DNA of 64,000 bases from assembly GCA_015680685.1 (NCBI GenBank), contig MNCI01008366.1, positions 98,053 through 162,052 on the forward strand, read 5' to 3'. The notes below the pieces were generated by a model. That model made no database searches, was not told where the DNA came from, and worked only from the letters and a program-made list of their open reading frames with translations. The DNA is from Gnetum montanum. Taxonomy: Eukaryota > Streptophyta > Gnetopsida > Gnetales > Gnetaceae. Both the position numbers and the translations under genes were made by a program. Position 1 is the stretch's first letter. Each line of letters opens with the position of its first letter. This document shows, one piece after another, positions 9,872-21,486 of this stretch.

Positions 9872-12645
9872 ATGGCCCCAAAACGTGCACAACAGGAGGG
9901 TCCTGCCCAAGGTGGAAGCAAATGAGCTCAGAGAGGTGGAAGACAAAGTCCTACCAGAAAACATGTAGAATAGGAGGAGCGATTATTTAGCATCCATCAA
10001 GATGAACCTCCTACCAGACATTCTAGGCAGGCAGAAGGAAGAGCTGCTGTTGCGCCTGAACCGGGACAACAACTCACGTTGCCCCAAGAGTGTGTTCAAG
10101 CTATCCATGAGAAGTCCACATTTGCTGCGGTGATTGTGGAGTTGAATTTTGAGTCATTTGCAGAGTTCACTCCTAAGGCCGTTAGGGATCACCTCAAAGG
10201 ATCCCCATTTTGGCCTATCCTCTCTAAAAGCGGTGCCTGGTACCTAGGAGAAACATACCAGTTTTGGCACAATAGGGAGCAAGGCACAACTGTAAATATT
10301 TGTGGTGTGACTGTAGACTTCTCTACGCAGGAAATTTTTGAAGTGTTAAACCTTTCGAATACAGGCTCCCATGTTGTTCCGTTGTCTACCCGTTTGGACC
10401 CCGATGTGCGTAAGGATTGGTTAGAGAAGGCTTATGGCAGAGATAAAGCATTTGGTGAACTGACGATGGAGGAGAGAATTTATTTCAAAATTGGAACATA
10501 TCACCTCTTCCCCACAAAAGGCTTGAAAAGAATATCCACGTATGCGGCGAGAGGATGTGCAGTGTTGATGGGAAAGGTTAACGCTAACCTACCCCATCTA
10601 TATTTGAAGGAGATCCTGAGGCGGTTCGAAGAAAGGAAGACAGGGAAGATGGCATTTCCTTTTCCCTATCTTATCAAAAAGCTTTGCCGATGTGCTGGTA
10701 TCTAGGGATACACCAATGACATCCTCTGGAAAGCTCAGACTGCTTCATATGCTGAATTACTAAAGGCGCTAACTCCAAGAAAGAACATTGGCAAGGAGCT
10801 GCAACCAAAAAACGAAGAACAAGAAGAAGAACATGTGGTTGGAACTAGTCAACCTCCAGCCACAGGTCCCAACCAATAATAGGAAGTAGGGCCCAACATA
10901 GGCCAAGATCAGCCATCATCATCGCAAGACTACAGACCGTCAATGAGCCATCTTAGGGCCATCGCTGACATGGTCAGCTGGGGAAGTCGTGATGACACAA
11001 ATCTATTTTGCGTCATCGACAATGCTAGGAAGCCTATAGTTTCACTAGATCGCATAAGGGGAGAAATATCCATTCAAACAGGAGGAGGGAAAAGTAGACG
11101 GTCACAACAGATCTCAGGGAACGTGACATCTTTCTAGGTGTAGTTAGAGACTGGTGAATGGCTACTATGGTGTTTATGCAACACCAAAATGCCACGGGAG
11201 CTGTAGATGTGGTCGTAGATCACATCAAGGAATCCTTCAATGTACCTGTTTTACCACCGGTAGATCTTACAGGAGCACGGGATGCTCAAAATTTGGCCGA
11301 AACCTCGATGACTCCTGTGGAACACGAGGATGTGCTTGATAGATTACTTTAAATAGGAAAAGTTTTGACATCCCTATTTAACATCCCTTAGGATGTAACA
11401 ACAATTCAATCAGACCTCATTTCCACAAAGGGATAACTGGTCTTAACAGAGGTAAAGGTAGAGCATGCTGAAGCTGAAGTGCAGAGACTACAAGAGCAGC
11501 TCGTGGCCTTACAAGCAGCTCAGCGGGATCCTTTGCAATTCGTTCCCGTAGACCAGTTAGAAAATTGTAGAATGGAGCAACTAACAAAGTTAATTGCAGA
11601 GAATACAAAGGTGGTAGAATAAAAGGATACAGCCACTTGGGATGCTTCCACAGCAAAGGCGCAAACTCATGTGCATCTTAAGGCACTCAAGGCCTTAGAA
11701 GAAGAAAACAAATAGTTGGTTGCAGACAACCTTCGATTAACCAATGTAGGGAAATAGAAGAACGTTCTTGATAAACACTTTCATCAATTATGAGAATAAT
11801 TCATCCAAGTCAATAGAGACATAAGCCATTTAGCTAGAGAAAATCAAACCCTCTTAATGAAGGAGGTACGCGCTATTCGCCAAAAGTTAGCAATTGAGAT
11901 CAGCGCGTGGCAAAATAAGGCTAAACGACATGAGAAGCTGAAGGAGCACTTCTGTGATCATGTGGGGATGTACAAATAGGTCCTAGAGAAGGATATCCAT
12001 ATGGCCAAGGCCCAAATGAACACTATCAGTGCTTAACACACTGATTGGTGGGGCATATTGGACAAATATGCCTTCGCCCACCAAGCGGAAGTTAACAACC
12101 GGGACCTGCAGATCCAAGACTTGACAGAGTACATGGAGTTGGAAAACCTTAGATATGCTAACCTTGCCATGTTAACAGCAGGGCACCCGAGGTCAGAGCT
12201 TGAGTAGCAGGTAGCTTCCACCCACATTAAATTTGAAGCAAAATTTGCAGAGCGCAAGAAGCTGGCGGAGAAACTAGATGTTGAAAATTTTGAACTTGAG
12301 GTGGTAAAAGATAGATACCAGGGACAAAAAGATGTCACAACTGACTTGGCTCAATGGCTAACGAATCTTCATGAATACAAGAACAAAGCCAGAGCCTATG
12401 AGGAGGAACGACGGGTGTTCGCGACGTGGTATGTCAAAGCCAACCATATGTTCCTGCAACTACCCTATTCATGGGAAGTGCCGACTCCGTCAAACATCGA
12501 AACATTATCATGGATGGAATAGGACCCTCGGACCGAAGAGGAGAAGCTCTAGGCCATACTTCAATGCCATCAAGCTTCAAAGCTTGGAGCACATGACAAA
12601 GGGAAAGCGCCCATGGAGGAGACACCGCCACCAGGAACTACATGA
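9872..12645 (+). pseudogene. F1 ORF2 (env-position ORF): plant-transposon-like domain plus long coiled coil
   Basis: Starts at the ATG right after the predicted intron (MAPKRAQQ) and ends at the stop 12643-12645 after KGKAPMEETPPP; about 925 codons with many in-frame stops. The best open part is 10079-10705. Within it, WYLGETYQFWHNRE, then VNICGVTVDFSTQEIFEVLNL and KIGTYHLFP resemble by pattern the putative plant transposon/envelope-like domain found in Athila-type env-position ORFs (family recognition, not a database hit). An acidic linker, a Gln/Lys/Glu-rich coiled coil (about 11450-12430) and a WYVKANHMFLQLP block near the C-terminus follow. No signal peptide or transmembrane helix is evident, unlike a true envelope protein. 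Function unknown. Confidence 0.75.
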
Positions 12646-12764
12646 GTTCCACATTTTTGTAGTTGTAGTATTTTTCTGTGTTGTGTCTTCCCACACTGTA
12701 GCATCATTTCATTTGTTTTCCCCATCTAATAATCTCATACCTATCCACTATGTAATCACTGTAA

Positions 12765-12798
12765 CTCGAGGAGGAGTTTTTATTCAGTTGTGGGGGTA
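12765..12798 (+). other. F1 polypurine tract
   Basis: ACTCGAGGAGGAG, a short spacer, then AGTTGTGGGGGTA immediately before the 3' LTR start TGATGGGACG. Standard plus-strand primer position. Confidence 0.85.
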
Positions 12799-13682
12799 TG
12801 ATGGGACGTGATATCGCATGGGCCATGATATCGTGTACGTGATATTGCGTCCTTCGCGATATCGCATCCCCCGTGATATCGCGTACATGATATCGCGTCT
12901 TCCCCTGCGATATCATGTATGTGATATCGCAGTCCATCGCAATGTTTAAAAATAAGAAGCGAGTCTCCCTTGTTTGACATAGATAGAATAGGAGTAGCGA
13001 AGCTCTGGCAGTTTGATCCCTCCAGAGATAGATTATTTTTCCTGTGTTTGTCCGCAGTCTGGTGAATGTAATTGTACGACATCCTTTATTCGAGTGTTAC
13101 GTACTTGGACACGCACATGACCAGCAATAAAGATCGAGATTACTTCATCATTGCAGCATTCACTTTGTTTATTTATTTATTTATTCAATTGTTATTTACT
13201 GCTTTCCTAATTAGTCTCTCTCACCCTTATCTCCTAGTAACGTGGAATGAGTACGACTTGATTACGAGCATTTAAGTGTGACTACTTGGTAGCCTAGTGG
13301 CGTACCCGGGATCTGTGCTTGGTATCCCAGTGGTAGTCGTGCATGAAGTCCAAGATGTGTACGGATGATCAAGGAACAGATGCTCATCGCACGTAGGCTA
13401 GATTAGATTTTTTTACCCTTTTCTCTCCTAGCTTAGCTTAGTTAATATTAACTACCATTGCCTTCAAGAGTAGCATTAGATTAGGAACACATCATACACC
13501 TCACTTTGGACTAAACCATACATGACAAATATAATACTAGTCCAGGTGGGAAGACAACGAACTGCGACCTAAGGATAACTACCTAGGTGCCACAACTAGT
13601 CTGTCTGCGGAGTTCGATCGAATCGTGCGTGAAAATGCTCGTATTCATATGGTTGAGTGTAAGGGTACCTTGCCACTCATCA
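12799..13682 (+). repeat. F1 3' LTR
   Basis: An 884-bp LTR, TGATGGGACG...CACTCATCA. It has a dense GATATC array at 12807-12936. The TATA position reads TTTAAAAATAAG (near 12943) against CTATAAATAAG in the 5' LTR, so the box is mutated. The distal half is inverse-complementary to R6-type LTRs, showing that F1 and R6 belong to related families inserted in opposite orientation. Followed by TSD ATAGT. Confidence 0.85.
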
Positions 13683-13696
13683 ATAGTTTATATGAG

Positions 13697-14497
13697 TGAT
13701 GAGTGGCGAGGTACCCCTACACTCAACCATACGAACACAAGCGTTTCACGCATGATTTGGTTGAACTCGACAGACGGACTAACTGTGGTATCTAGATGGT
13801 TACTCATAGATCACAGTTCGTTGTCTTCCCACCTGGACTAGTATTAGCTTTGTCACGTATGGTTTAGTCCAGAGTGAGGTGTATGATGTGTTCCTACACT
13901 ACTGCTACTCCTGGGTATGATGGGAAATAATATTAACTAAGCTAGGAGAGAGAGAGGTGAGATAGAATCTAAACTAGCCTAAGTGCGATGAGCATCCATA
14001 TACATCTTGGACCTCATGCACGACTACCACTAGGATTACCAAGCGTATGGCCTAAGTATGCTACTGGGTTACCAAGTAGTTACACTTAAATGCTCGTGAT
14101 AAGGATAGAGAAATATTAACGAAGAAAGCAGTAAATAACAATAACAATTAAATAAATAATTAAGCTAAGTGGATGCTACAATGATGAAGTAATCTCGATC
14201 TTTATTGTTGGTCATGTGCGTGTCCAAGTATGTCACACTCGAATAAGGATGCCGTACAATTACAATCATCACATTGCGGGCATGCATTGGGAGAAAAGGG
14301 TTGAGAGGAAAAACTAACATACTAAAAGCTTTTCAAAACTTAAACTTCCAAAACTTTCTTACCAAAACTGCCTACCTCTTATTTATAGATGAGGAGACAG
14401 GCTGCGATATCGCGTATGCGATATTGCGTCTAGACTGTGATATCGTGTACGCAATATCATGGGTGCGATATTGCAGCCAACAATTCATGACTCATCA
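13697..14497 (-). repeat. Solo LTR of the R6 family
   Basis: An 801-bp LTR with ATGAG on both sides (13692-13696 and 14498-14502) and no PBS or PPT adjoining. It has a GATATC array at 14402-14476 and a minus-strand TATA box around 14380-14389. The right flank continues unit A (matches 31935 onward). The clean flanks show LTR-LTR recombination at the original insertion site. Confidence 0.85.
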
Positions 14498-15049
14498 ATG
14501 AGTAACAACTTTTTTTTTGAAACATTGAACACTTCTATTTCTAACTTTGTTTCACTCTTCCTTACTCACATTGATCTAACTTTGTTTCACTCTTCCTTAT
14601 CTCACATTGATTATTTACTTTTCGTTGAAAGGTTTATTTATGTTGTATGATAATTCACTTAAGCTTTCACTGATATTTATTGCATGATAAAAGTTTTCCT
14701 TGATGCAAAATTTTAGGTGACAATGTGGTAATTCAATTAATTTATCTCCAACTTGAAAATCTAAGACTTCTGCGATATGTTAGGTTTGTTAGTAAAAAAT
14801 CAATATATTAATATTTTTTGTGTATTAAAAGTAAAATAAGAAAAATTGGAAAATTTTTTCATTCTATTTAAATTTGTCATACATAACTTTTACCCTCATT
14901 CTAATACATTATTTCTGATTTAGTCAAGACATCTCTGATATATTAGATGGGTTAGTAATAGAGCAAGATATAAACAATTGTCTATTAAAATAAAATAAAA
15001 TTAGACATCAGGAAAGTTTTTCATTCCATTTAAAATGATCATACCTAAT
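14498..15049 (-). repeat. 2.1-kb tandem repeat, unit A, second part
   Basis: Matches about 31930-32445. Starts with TSD ATGAG and ends with TSD CTAAT (15045-15049) in front of R2. No coding content seen. Confidence 0.7.
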
Positions 15050-15433
15050 TGATGGGCAATGGGGTACCCCTACATCCCACCATATGAATCACAAGTGTTC
15101 ATGCATGAGCTAGTCGAATTCCATGGATGGGACTAGTTGTGGCATCTAAATCACTATGCCTTGATCTTAGTTTGTTGTCTTCCCACTTGGACTAGTGGTA
15201 GCTTTGTCATGTATGGTTTAGTTTAGAGTGAGGCATATGATTTTTATTATTTTATATTTTATTGTTCTACAATTAACAATAGGTTGAAACTCAATTTATA
15301 ATCAATTCAACTAATCTAATTACTAATTAATAATCAACTACCATAACATAAGTATCCGATCCCACTTCCCATGCACATCTTGAACACATATAATGTTGCT
15401 AGGTTACCAAACATTAAGTATTACTAGGATTAC
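15050..15433 (-). repeat. R2 3' LTR fragment
   Basis: Aligns with 29434-29818 of the R2 5' LTR up to AGGATTAC, where R3 begins. The remainder of this LTR is missing beyond R3. Confidence 0.8.
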
Positions 15434-16296
15434 TGATGAGTGGCAAGGTACCCCTATGTCCAACCATATGAATCACAAGCATTCATGTGTGATCCAGTTG
15501 AATTTCGTAGACTTTAATTACCAAGTACGCTAGAGCTAATAGTGCGTGTGTGTTGTTCGTTCATTGTCTTCCAAGTCCACTTATGGAATGCAATTGTATG
15601 GTTAAGTGTGACTGAGGCATAATATTTTTATTATTTTGTGTTTTATCAAATTACTTGCCTAGAACAAGAATGAAACTGAGAGTGATTAAGTGCTAAGAAA
15701 ACTATGATCTAATCTAGCTTGACACAAGTAACTATTCCCACTTCTTGGACACATCCTGAACTTTGTGTAAACATTACTGGGTTGTCAAACGCTAACTGTT
15801 TCTAAGCTACCAAGTGTCACACATATGTTTGAAGGGGTAGTGCTTGTGTAATTTAAGTAGTTGCTTAATGAATCAAAATTAATTGTTGCATGAATATCAT
15901 TAATGTAAACTGTATGAAATCACAATATATAAATTCATAAGAAAGAAAGCCTCAAGTGCTGCAAGGATAAATCAAAGAGTTTGTCTTTATTACCAACACA
16001 ATGGTGTGTTCAGGTACATCAATGCTTGAATAAAGATTTGTTCACACTTAGACCTCCTGCTGCGGGCACTTAGAAAATATTCTAACTCAAATGAAAAAAC
16101 TGTAAGAGTTTTGTTACTTGACTATCAAAAACTACTCAATCATGTGCCTGGGGGCTGTATTTATAGACCCAAGAGTAACCCTGCAATATCAAATGTACGA
16201 TATCACATCTTGGGCTATGATACCACGTACCCGATATTGTGTACCTAATATCATGATCACTGTGATATTGGAGCATATGAAAAACACGATTTATCA
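15434..16296 (-). repeat. R3 3' LTR
   Basis: An 863-bp LTR. The minus-strand promoter has a GATATC-like array at about 16189-16272 (words such as CGATATCACATC, TACCCGATATTG) and a TATA box at 16158-16167. It aligns with 24633-25175 for its distal part. Confidence 0.8.
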
Positions 16297-16335
16297 TACC
16301 CCCACAATTGAATGAAAACTTGTCCTCGAGTACAG
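16297..16335 (-). other. R3 polypurine tract
   Basis: Minus strand: ACTCGAGGACAAG, spacer, CAATTGTGGGGGTA, then LTR start TGATAAAT. Confidence 0.8.
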
Positions 16336-17006
16336 AAGAAGAGGAACGAGTCTTTACAAAATATATTAGGAGGTGTGGACTATTCGACTGACATACAAAG
16401 TGACACAGAGAAAATAGACAAATACAAAAGTGCTTGAGCATATAACATTACAATTGTATACAAAATTAGGTGTTCATGACAAATAGGAAAGAACACCCTC
16501 GAATCCAATGGACATCCAGCCCCTCTTGGCAACAAAAGAATGAGGGAGAGGCAAAAAAGATCCAGGAAACTTGAACAATCTCCCATGAGTGATATTGTTG
16601 CATCCTCCTTGGTGGAGACAATCCCGCTTTCAGTCCATGCTTCCCACTGCAAGCACAAAAAAATCAAGGATTAGTATATAAAGTGTAACAAATAATGGCT
16701 AAATACCCTATCTCATTAATGATTTTATCTAGTCGAGTTGTGATTGTGATAGATTGGTTGCTTGATAATGTTAGTGGGAAGACTAACGAATGGGTTAAGT
16801 AAGAGAAGCAGTCCAGAAAATTCAGATAAAGCTTAACACAAGGAACACTAGAAAGAGGGTATAGAAATTCACAATAATAAAAGAAGGAATTCACTAGAAA
16901 TAGTTGTGAAGATGCGTACAATTGGATGGCATGGATGGGGTAAGTAAAAAAAATTTGATTGTAACAATGTCTAAGGGTAAACAACTTAACTTAACTAAAC
17001 CAAAAG

Positions 17007-17088
17007 ATATGCAAGTGGGTCTTCCCCAAAGTAGGCATAGGCCTTTTATGCCCTTGCATAACTTCAAACCAAGGAGTCCATGGGCACC
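17007..17088 (-). promoter_or_regulatory. Conserved non-coding module, R3 copy
   Basis: Plus-strand text GCAAGTGGGTCTTCCCC and ATGCCCTTGCATAAC is the reverse complement of the F1 module. Retained although ORF2 is gone. Confidence 0.6.
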
Positions 17089-17502
17089 ATGGATGATTAA
17101 TGGTTACGAAAAGTTAAGTACAAATATCCAAAAGTAACTAACTAAGAAACCCAACACATCGAACCAAAACATGGAATCAAAACATGAAACCGGTAGTGAG
17201 GTGAGGCATGAAGAGCATAGATGGATGAGAGAGAGAATGGAATGGAGCCCCTAATTATGGTCACATGAAGTCCCTTGTAGAGTTTGTGATTAAATGACTT
17301 AGTAGGATCCATCTTCAATCTAGACCAAAACCAACCACTTTCAATGATTCTGCATCGACATTCTAAGATTAGTCCATCCCCTGAGACACAAGAATGCTCC
17401 CACAAAATAACCACCATTCCAAATTAGAGAGAAAGTAGGAAGTGAGAAAGGGCCTTAGTTAGAGGAGATAAGACAAGCCCCATAACTAGTGCTTATAACC
17501 CT

Positions 17503-17670
17503 TTTATTTGGTCTAAGGAATGTGCTTTAAATTCCCATGTTTTTTTTGAATGAATGGGAACCACACCATGCAAAGATCCATGTGTTTTTACATTTATTTT
17601 GTCTAAGGGGTTTGCTTTGAATCCTCATCTCTCTTTTTTTTTCTGATGAGGACCACACCATGCAAGGACT
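17503..17670 (-). repeat. Tandem pair of ~85-bp hairpin-bearing units
   Basis: Each unit has GTCTAAGG, GCTTTGAAT or GCTTTAAAT, then an inverted pair (TTCCCAT...ATGGGAACC or CTCAT...ATGAGGACC) and ends CACACCATGCAA. A single related copy lies in R2 at about 26187-26285. Confidence 0.55.
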
Positions 17671-18299
17671 TATTTGACTTCCTATTATGGAATGACATGG
17701 AACGGTGAGAAGCTCACAAGAACACCCCTGCACATAGGAAAATGGAAAAGCATGAAGAATACCACATTCCTTTGAAGCCAGACCTTGTTCAAACCTTTGA
17801 TTCTTTCCTAATTCTGGAAGCTACACAAGTCACCAATTTATTAAAGTTTCATTAATGAAAAAGGAACTGCACCTTTCCAAAACAAGAAAAACCATAGAGT
17901 ATGTGGATGGGTGGATGATGTGGACTCACTGCCTGTTACATAAAAAGAAACCATGTCCCAGTTGTCAGTAACGACATTCGAAGTTAGAAACCAGACAACA
18001 ACAATCAAATTACAGATAAAACATACCACCATCGAGTAGCACATTACCATTGTACCTAACACCTTATTAGCAGAAAAAATAGAGAAACACATCAAACATA
18101 AGAAAACATAAAAGAAAGTAAAAGAGTAGGAAATAAATATCAAATATATTAATTATGGTGTAAAATAAAAACTTAGAAAAGATCAATAACCTAAAAAACA
18201 AAAAGATGTAAAACAAAGAATATGAAAACAAAAAGTTGTAAAACAAAAAATTCAAAAGACTGAGAAGTTATGAAAAATGTTAGTATGGATGGCCATCTC

Positions 18300-19530
18300 C
18301 CCCATAACTAAGTTAGAAGGGAGAGATCTGGAAGATTGAGCATGGTTGTCCATCTGGCGAGGTGTCTGCTGAGTTGCTTGGCTTGGGAGCATGGAAAGGT
18401 TTCACTTGTTGGATGTTAACTAATTATTTCTTATCTAGGCTATCAAGTTTATAGACAATCATGGCCCTAGATGCAAAAGTCTCATCAATAATGTAAGGTC
18501 CTTCCCACAACATTTAAAATTTGGTTTGTTGGGGTATGTGTGTAGGATTCCAGTAGAGGACCTTGTCACCTCGTTGAAACTTGACTTTTCTTATTTTGAG
18601 GTGTTTGCATTTCTTGTTGAATGTCTTATGCGTTTCATTGGATGATAGGGCCATTAATTGATTTTCATGTAGCAAGTAGAGGTTCATTAATCATTCCTTC
18701 TATGCTAGACTTAAATTTAGGTCAAGGTCATAGGCTGTAGAGAGTGTACGAAGCTCAGATTGGATGGGTAGTGTTGGTAGTTTTTCATACACAAGCTCAT
18801 AGGGAGAATAACCTACGAGAAGCTTCTATGTGGAGTGATAGGCCTAAAGGGCATCATTTCATTTGGTGCTCCAATTGCTTCAATATTTGCTAATGATGCA
18901 CATTAGAATTTTTGTAATCTCTTGATTAGTTACCTAAGCTTGACCATTGGCTTGGGGGTGATATGGTGTTGGGAGTTTGTGCTCAACCTCCAAGCACTGC
19001 ATAAGTTTCCAAAAAGTGGCACCTATAAAATGAGTTCCATTATTAAAAATTAATGCATGAGGCACACCAAACCTATTTATGACATTTTGTTGTACAAATC
19101 GAGTAATAGTAGTAGATGTACAGTCGGAGACAGTTGCTACTTTTTCCCACTTAGTGCAATAGTCAACTACGACTATGATATATGTATTTCCATTTAACAA
19201 AGGTGCAATGGGACCCATAGAGTCAATACCCCAAATATCGAATGGATTAAGAGGTTGAATCCATTACTGTGGCCCCTCCATTCGAGCTGTCATTCCACCA
19301 TCCCTCTGATAACGATCATAAGCATGGATGGATTAGTGTGCATTCTTTAAGATTATTGGCCAATAATATCTTGCCATGAGGATTTTTATGGTCATGCATC
19401 TCCTAGCATAATGGCCCCCAGAAGGGCCTTCATGATCATCCTGATCAACGCGTAGTTGATTTGTGTCAGGGACACACCAGCGTACTAAGCCATCGAGATA
19501 AACTTTGTAAAGGTTTGCATTAATTTCCAT
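18300..19530 (-). pseudogene. pol: R3 integrase
   Basis: Near 19440-19330 is the zinc-binding region: HEGPSGGHYARRCM and ARYYWPIILKNAH, typical of gypsy H2C2 domains. The catalytic core follows at 19260-18934: VVVDYCTKWEKVA, FNNGTHFIGATFWKLM and TPYHPQANGQA. The second catalytic Asp appears as N (IFNNGTHF), so the D,D35E set is damaged. The C-terminal part reaches LVNIQQVKPFH near 18400, a tail shared with F3 integrase, and ends near 18300. No chromodomain is seen, as expected for Athila. Confidence 0.85.
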
Positions 19531-19549
19531 GAAATGCTTAACCTGGTGA

Positions 19550-21070
19550 AGAAACTAGTATTTCTTCTTGGTGTCCAACCCTTTCTTACTTGAGCAGATA
19601 AGTGAGGATGGTGTCATACCATTTTGGTTCATTGGGCATTTGTGCATTAATAACCCCTTCAAGAGGAGATTCATCAGGGAACTAATCAGATAAGGGGATT
19701 TCTTTCTCCTTGTCATCCCTTCTTAGTCGTGATAAGTGGTCAACAACCACATTCGCCACACCTTTTCAATCCACCATTGTGAGATCGAACTCTTGCAAAA
19801 TCACGAGCCACCATATGACATGGGGGATTACCATTAGTTTATTCATTAGAAACTAGATAGTGTTATGATCTTTGTGCACAAATACTTTATAGGCAAGCAT
19901 GTAGTGCCTAAACTTCTCTAACGTGAACACCATTGTCATCAATTCCTTTTCTGTGGTGGTGTAGTTCAGTTGTGCACCTACAATACTTTAGCTTGTACAA
20001 TGAATGTAATATGGATGTTTTTGATCATCCATTTGTGTAAGCACTGCCCCCAAAGCATAATTTGATGCATTAGTCATCACATGAAACATTCTAGACCAAT
20101 CAGGTGCTTGTAGAATTAGGGTTTCAATAAGCTTCTACTTTAGTTACTAAAATCTTGTTTCACATGTAGGGGTCCAGACGAATGATGCATCCTTCTTTGT
20201 CCATTCCACCAATAGCTTGGGGATTTTTGAAAAATTCTTGATGAAGCGTCAGTAGTAGCCAATATGACTAAGGAATGACCACACTTTTTTAACTGTTTCG
20301 AGTTGATAGATTATTCCTTGGATGATCCTTATTTTTTCAAGATCCACCTCAATTCCTGCTTTTGAGATACGGTGCCCCAAGACTATGCCTTCTTAGACCA
20401 TAAGATGCCTCCTTTGCTGATTGAGTCAAAGGTTTGTTTTGACACATCTCCTCAACACCTGCTTAAGATGGTCCAGGGCTTACTTGAACATAGCTCTATA
20501 GGTAGAAAAGTCATATATGAATACTTCTACCCCACTACCAATTTTTTGTTGGAAAATGCTAAGGACCAATTGTTGAAATGTGGCTAGGGCATTACATAGA
20601 TTGAATGACATCTGATGGTAAGCAAATGTTCCCCAAGGACTTGTGAAAGTTGTCTTTGCCTAGTCCTCTAGTGCAATCCGAATTTGGTTATAGCAACTCT
20701 AATGGTCAAAAAAGCTATAATAATAGTGCCCAAAAGGTATCTAGCACTTGGTCGACAAAAGGAAAAGGAAAATGATCTCTGAAAGTTGCCACGTTGAGCA
20801 ATCAAAATTTGAAGCACACCCACCATTTGCCTCCTTTCTTGGGCACAATCACAAGTGAACTGAACCACTCACTATCTGTGATAGGGTAGATGAATCCCAC
20901 CTTGAGGAGTGGTTCAATATCCTCTTTGACAATCTACTTTAATTTGGGATTCAAACGTCACTATGGCTGTCGTTTCGGCTTAACGGTGGGGTCAGTGTAT
21001 ATCCGGTGCTTGCATATTCTTGGATTTATACTAGTGAGCTCAAAATATGACCAGGAAAAGCTTGCTGACC
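19550..21070 (-). pseudogene. pol: R3 reverse transcriptase and RNase H
   Basis: Fragmented minus-strand translation. The YxDD region near 20520-20490 reads VFIYDFST, where F3 has IFMDDFST, so one catalytic Asp is lost. After it, LEKIRIIQGI, then VWSFLSHIGYY and RFIKNFSKIPKLL are the usual RT-connection motifs, followed by RNase H sequence to about 19560. Many stops, mostly explicable by C-to-T or G-to-A changes. Confidence 0.8.
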
Positions 21071-21486
21071 ATTTTTTCACAACCTTCATCAACATTTTCC
21101 TTTTTTTTAGCAGCAAGCTTGGTAATAATAATAACTAGCCTTCCATTTTTCAAGAACACATACTCCATTCTAGCCAATAGTGTCTTCAATTCAAGGGGTT
21201 CTTGTTTAAAATTGTCAAGAATTTCCAACTCTCCCCAATTGACATCATCATTTACTCCTTTTGAGAGCTAGTGATGAACTTTCTCAAGTTCATCCATACT
21301 TGCAACATATTTGTACGTTAGGCCCTCAAAAGGTTCCATGCCCAATGTACTATTGCTAGAATCAATTGTTAGCCACTGGGTGTCTTCTTGTTTTGTGGTT
21401 ATTACATACATGCATATTTGGATTTCAGCTTCTGATGCACACTGCTTGCATGCAGAGATAGATATTTGCTTTATTGACCATAACCT

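Larger units (their letters stand above)
6243..13682 (+). mobile_element. F1: non-autonomous Athila-like element (gag + ORF2, no pol)
   Basis: Bounded by the 5-bp duplication ATAGT (6238-6242 and 13683-13687). Order: truncated 5' LTR, gag C-terminal half, non-coding spacer, internal promoter, leader with intron, ORF2, PPT, 3' LTR. RT, RNase H and integrase are absent, not merely decayed: gag is followed directly by a spacer that is also present in F2 and F3. Mobility would have needed pol from a relative such as F3 or R3. A deletion joins the 5' LTR to gag at about 6463, removing the rest of the LTR, the PBS and the gag N-terminus. Confidence 0.85.
16336..18289 (-). other. R3 3' non-coding region
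   Basis: Between the pol end and the PPT. Holds the conserved module (17007-17088), an imperfect ~90-bp tandem duplication with hairpin-forming arms at 17503-17670, and A/T-rich stretches near 18070-18270. ORF2 is expected here by comparison with F3 but I saw no match to its domain or coiled coil. Confidence 0.55.

Noticed and set aside
11417-11656. Minus-strand ORF opposite ORF2 of F1
   Set aside because: Shadow of the coiled-coil coding sequence on the plus strand.
9872-12645. ORF2 as a true viral envelope protein
   Set aside because: No signal peptide, transmembrane helix or furin-like site is visible; env-position is descriptive only.
12807-12936. GATATC array as a CRISPR-like or satellite array
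   Set aside because: Repeats are short palindromes without uniform spacers, sit in LTR promoters of a plant retroelement, and no cas genes exist here.
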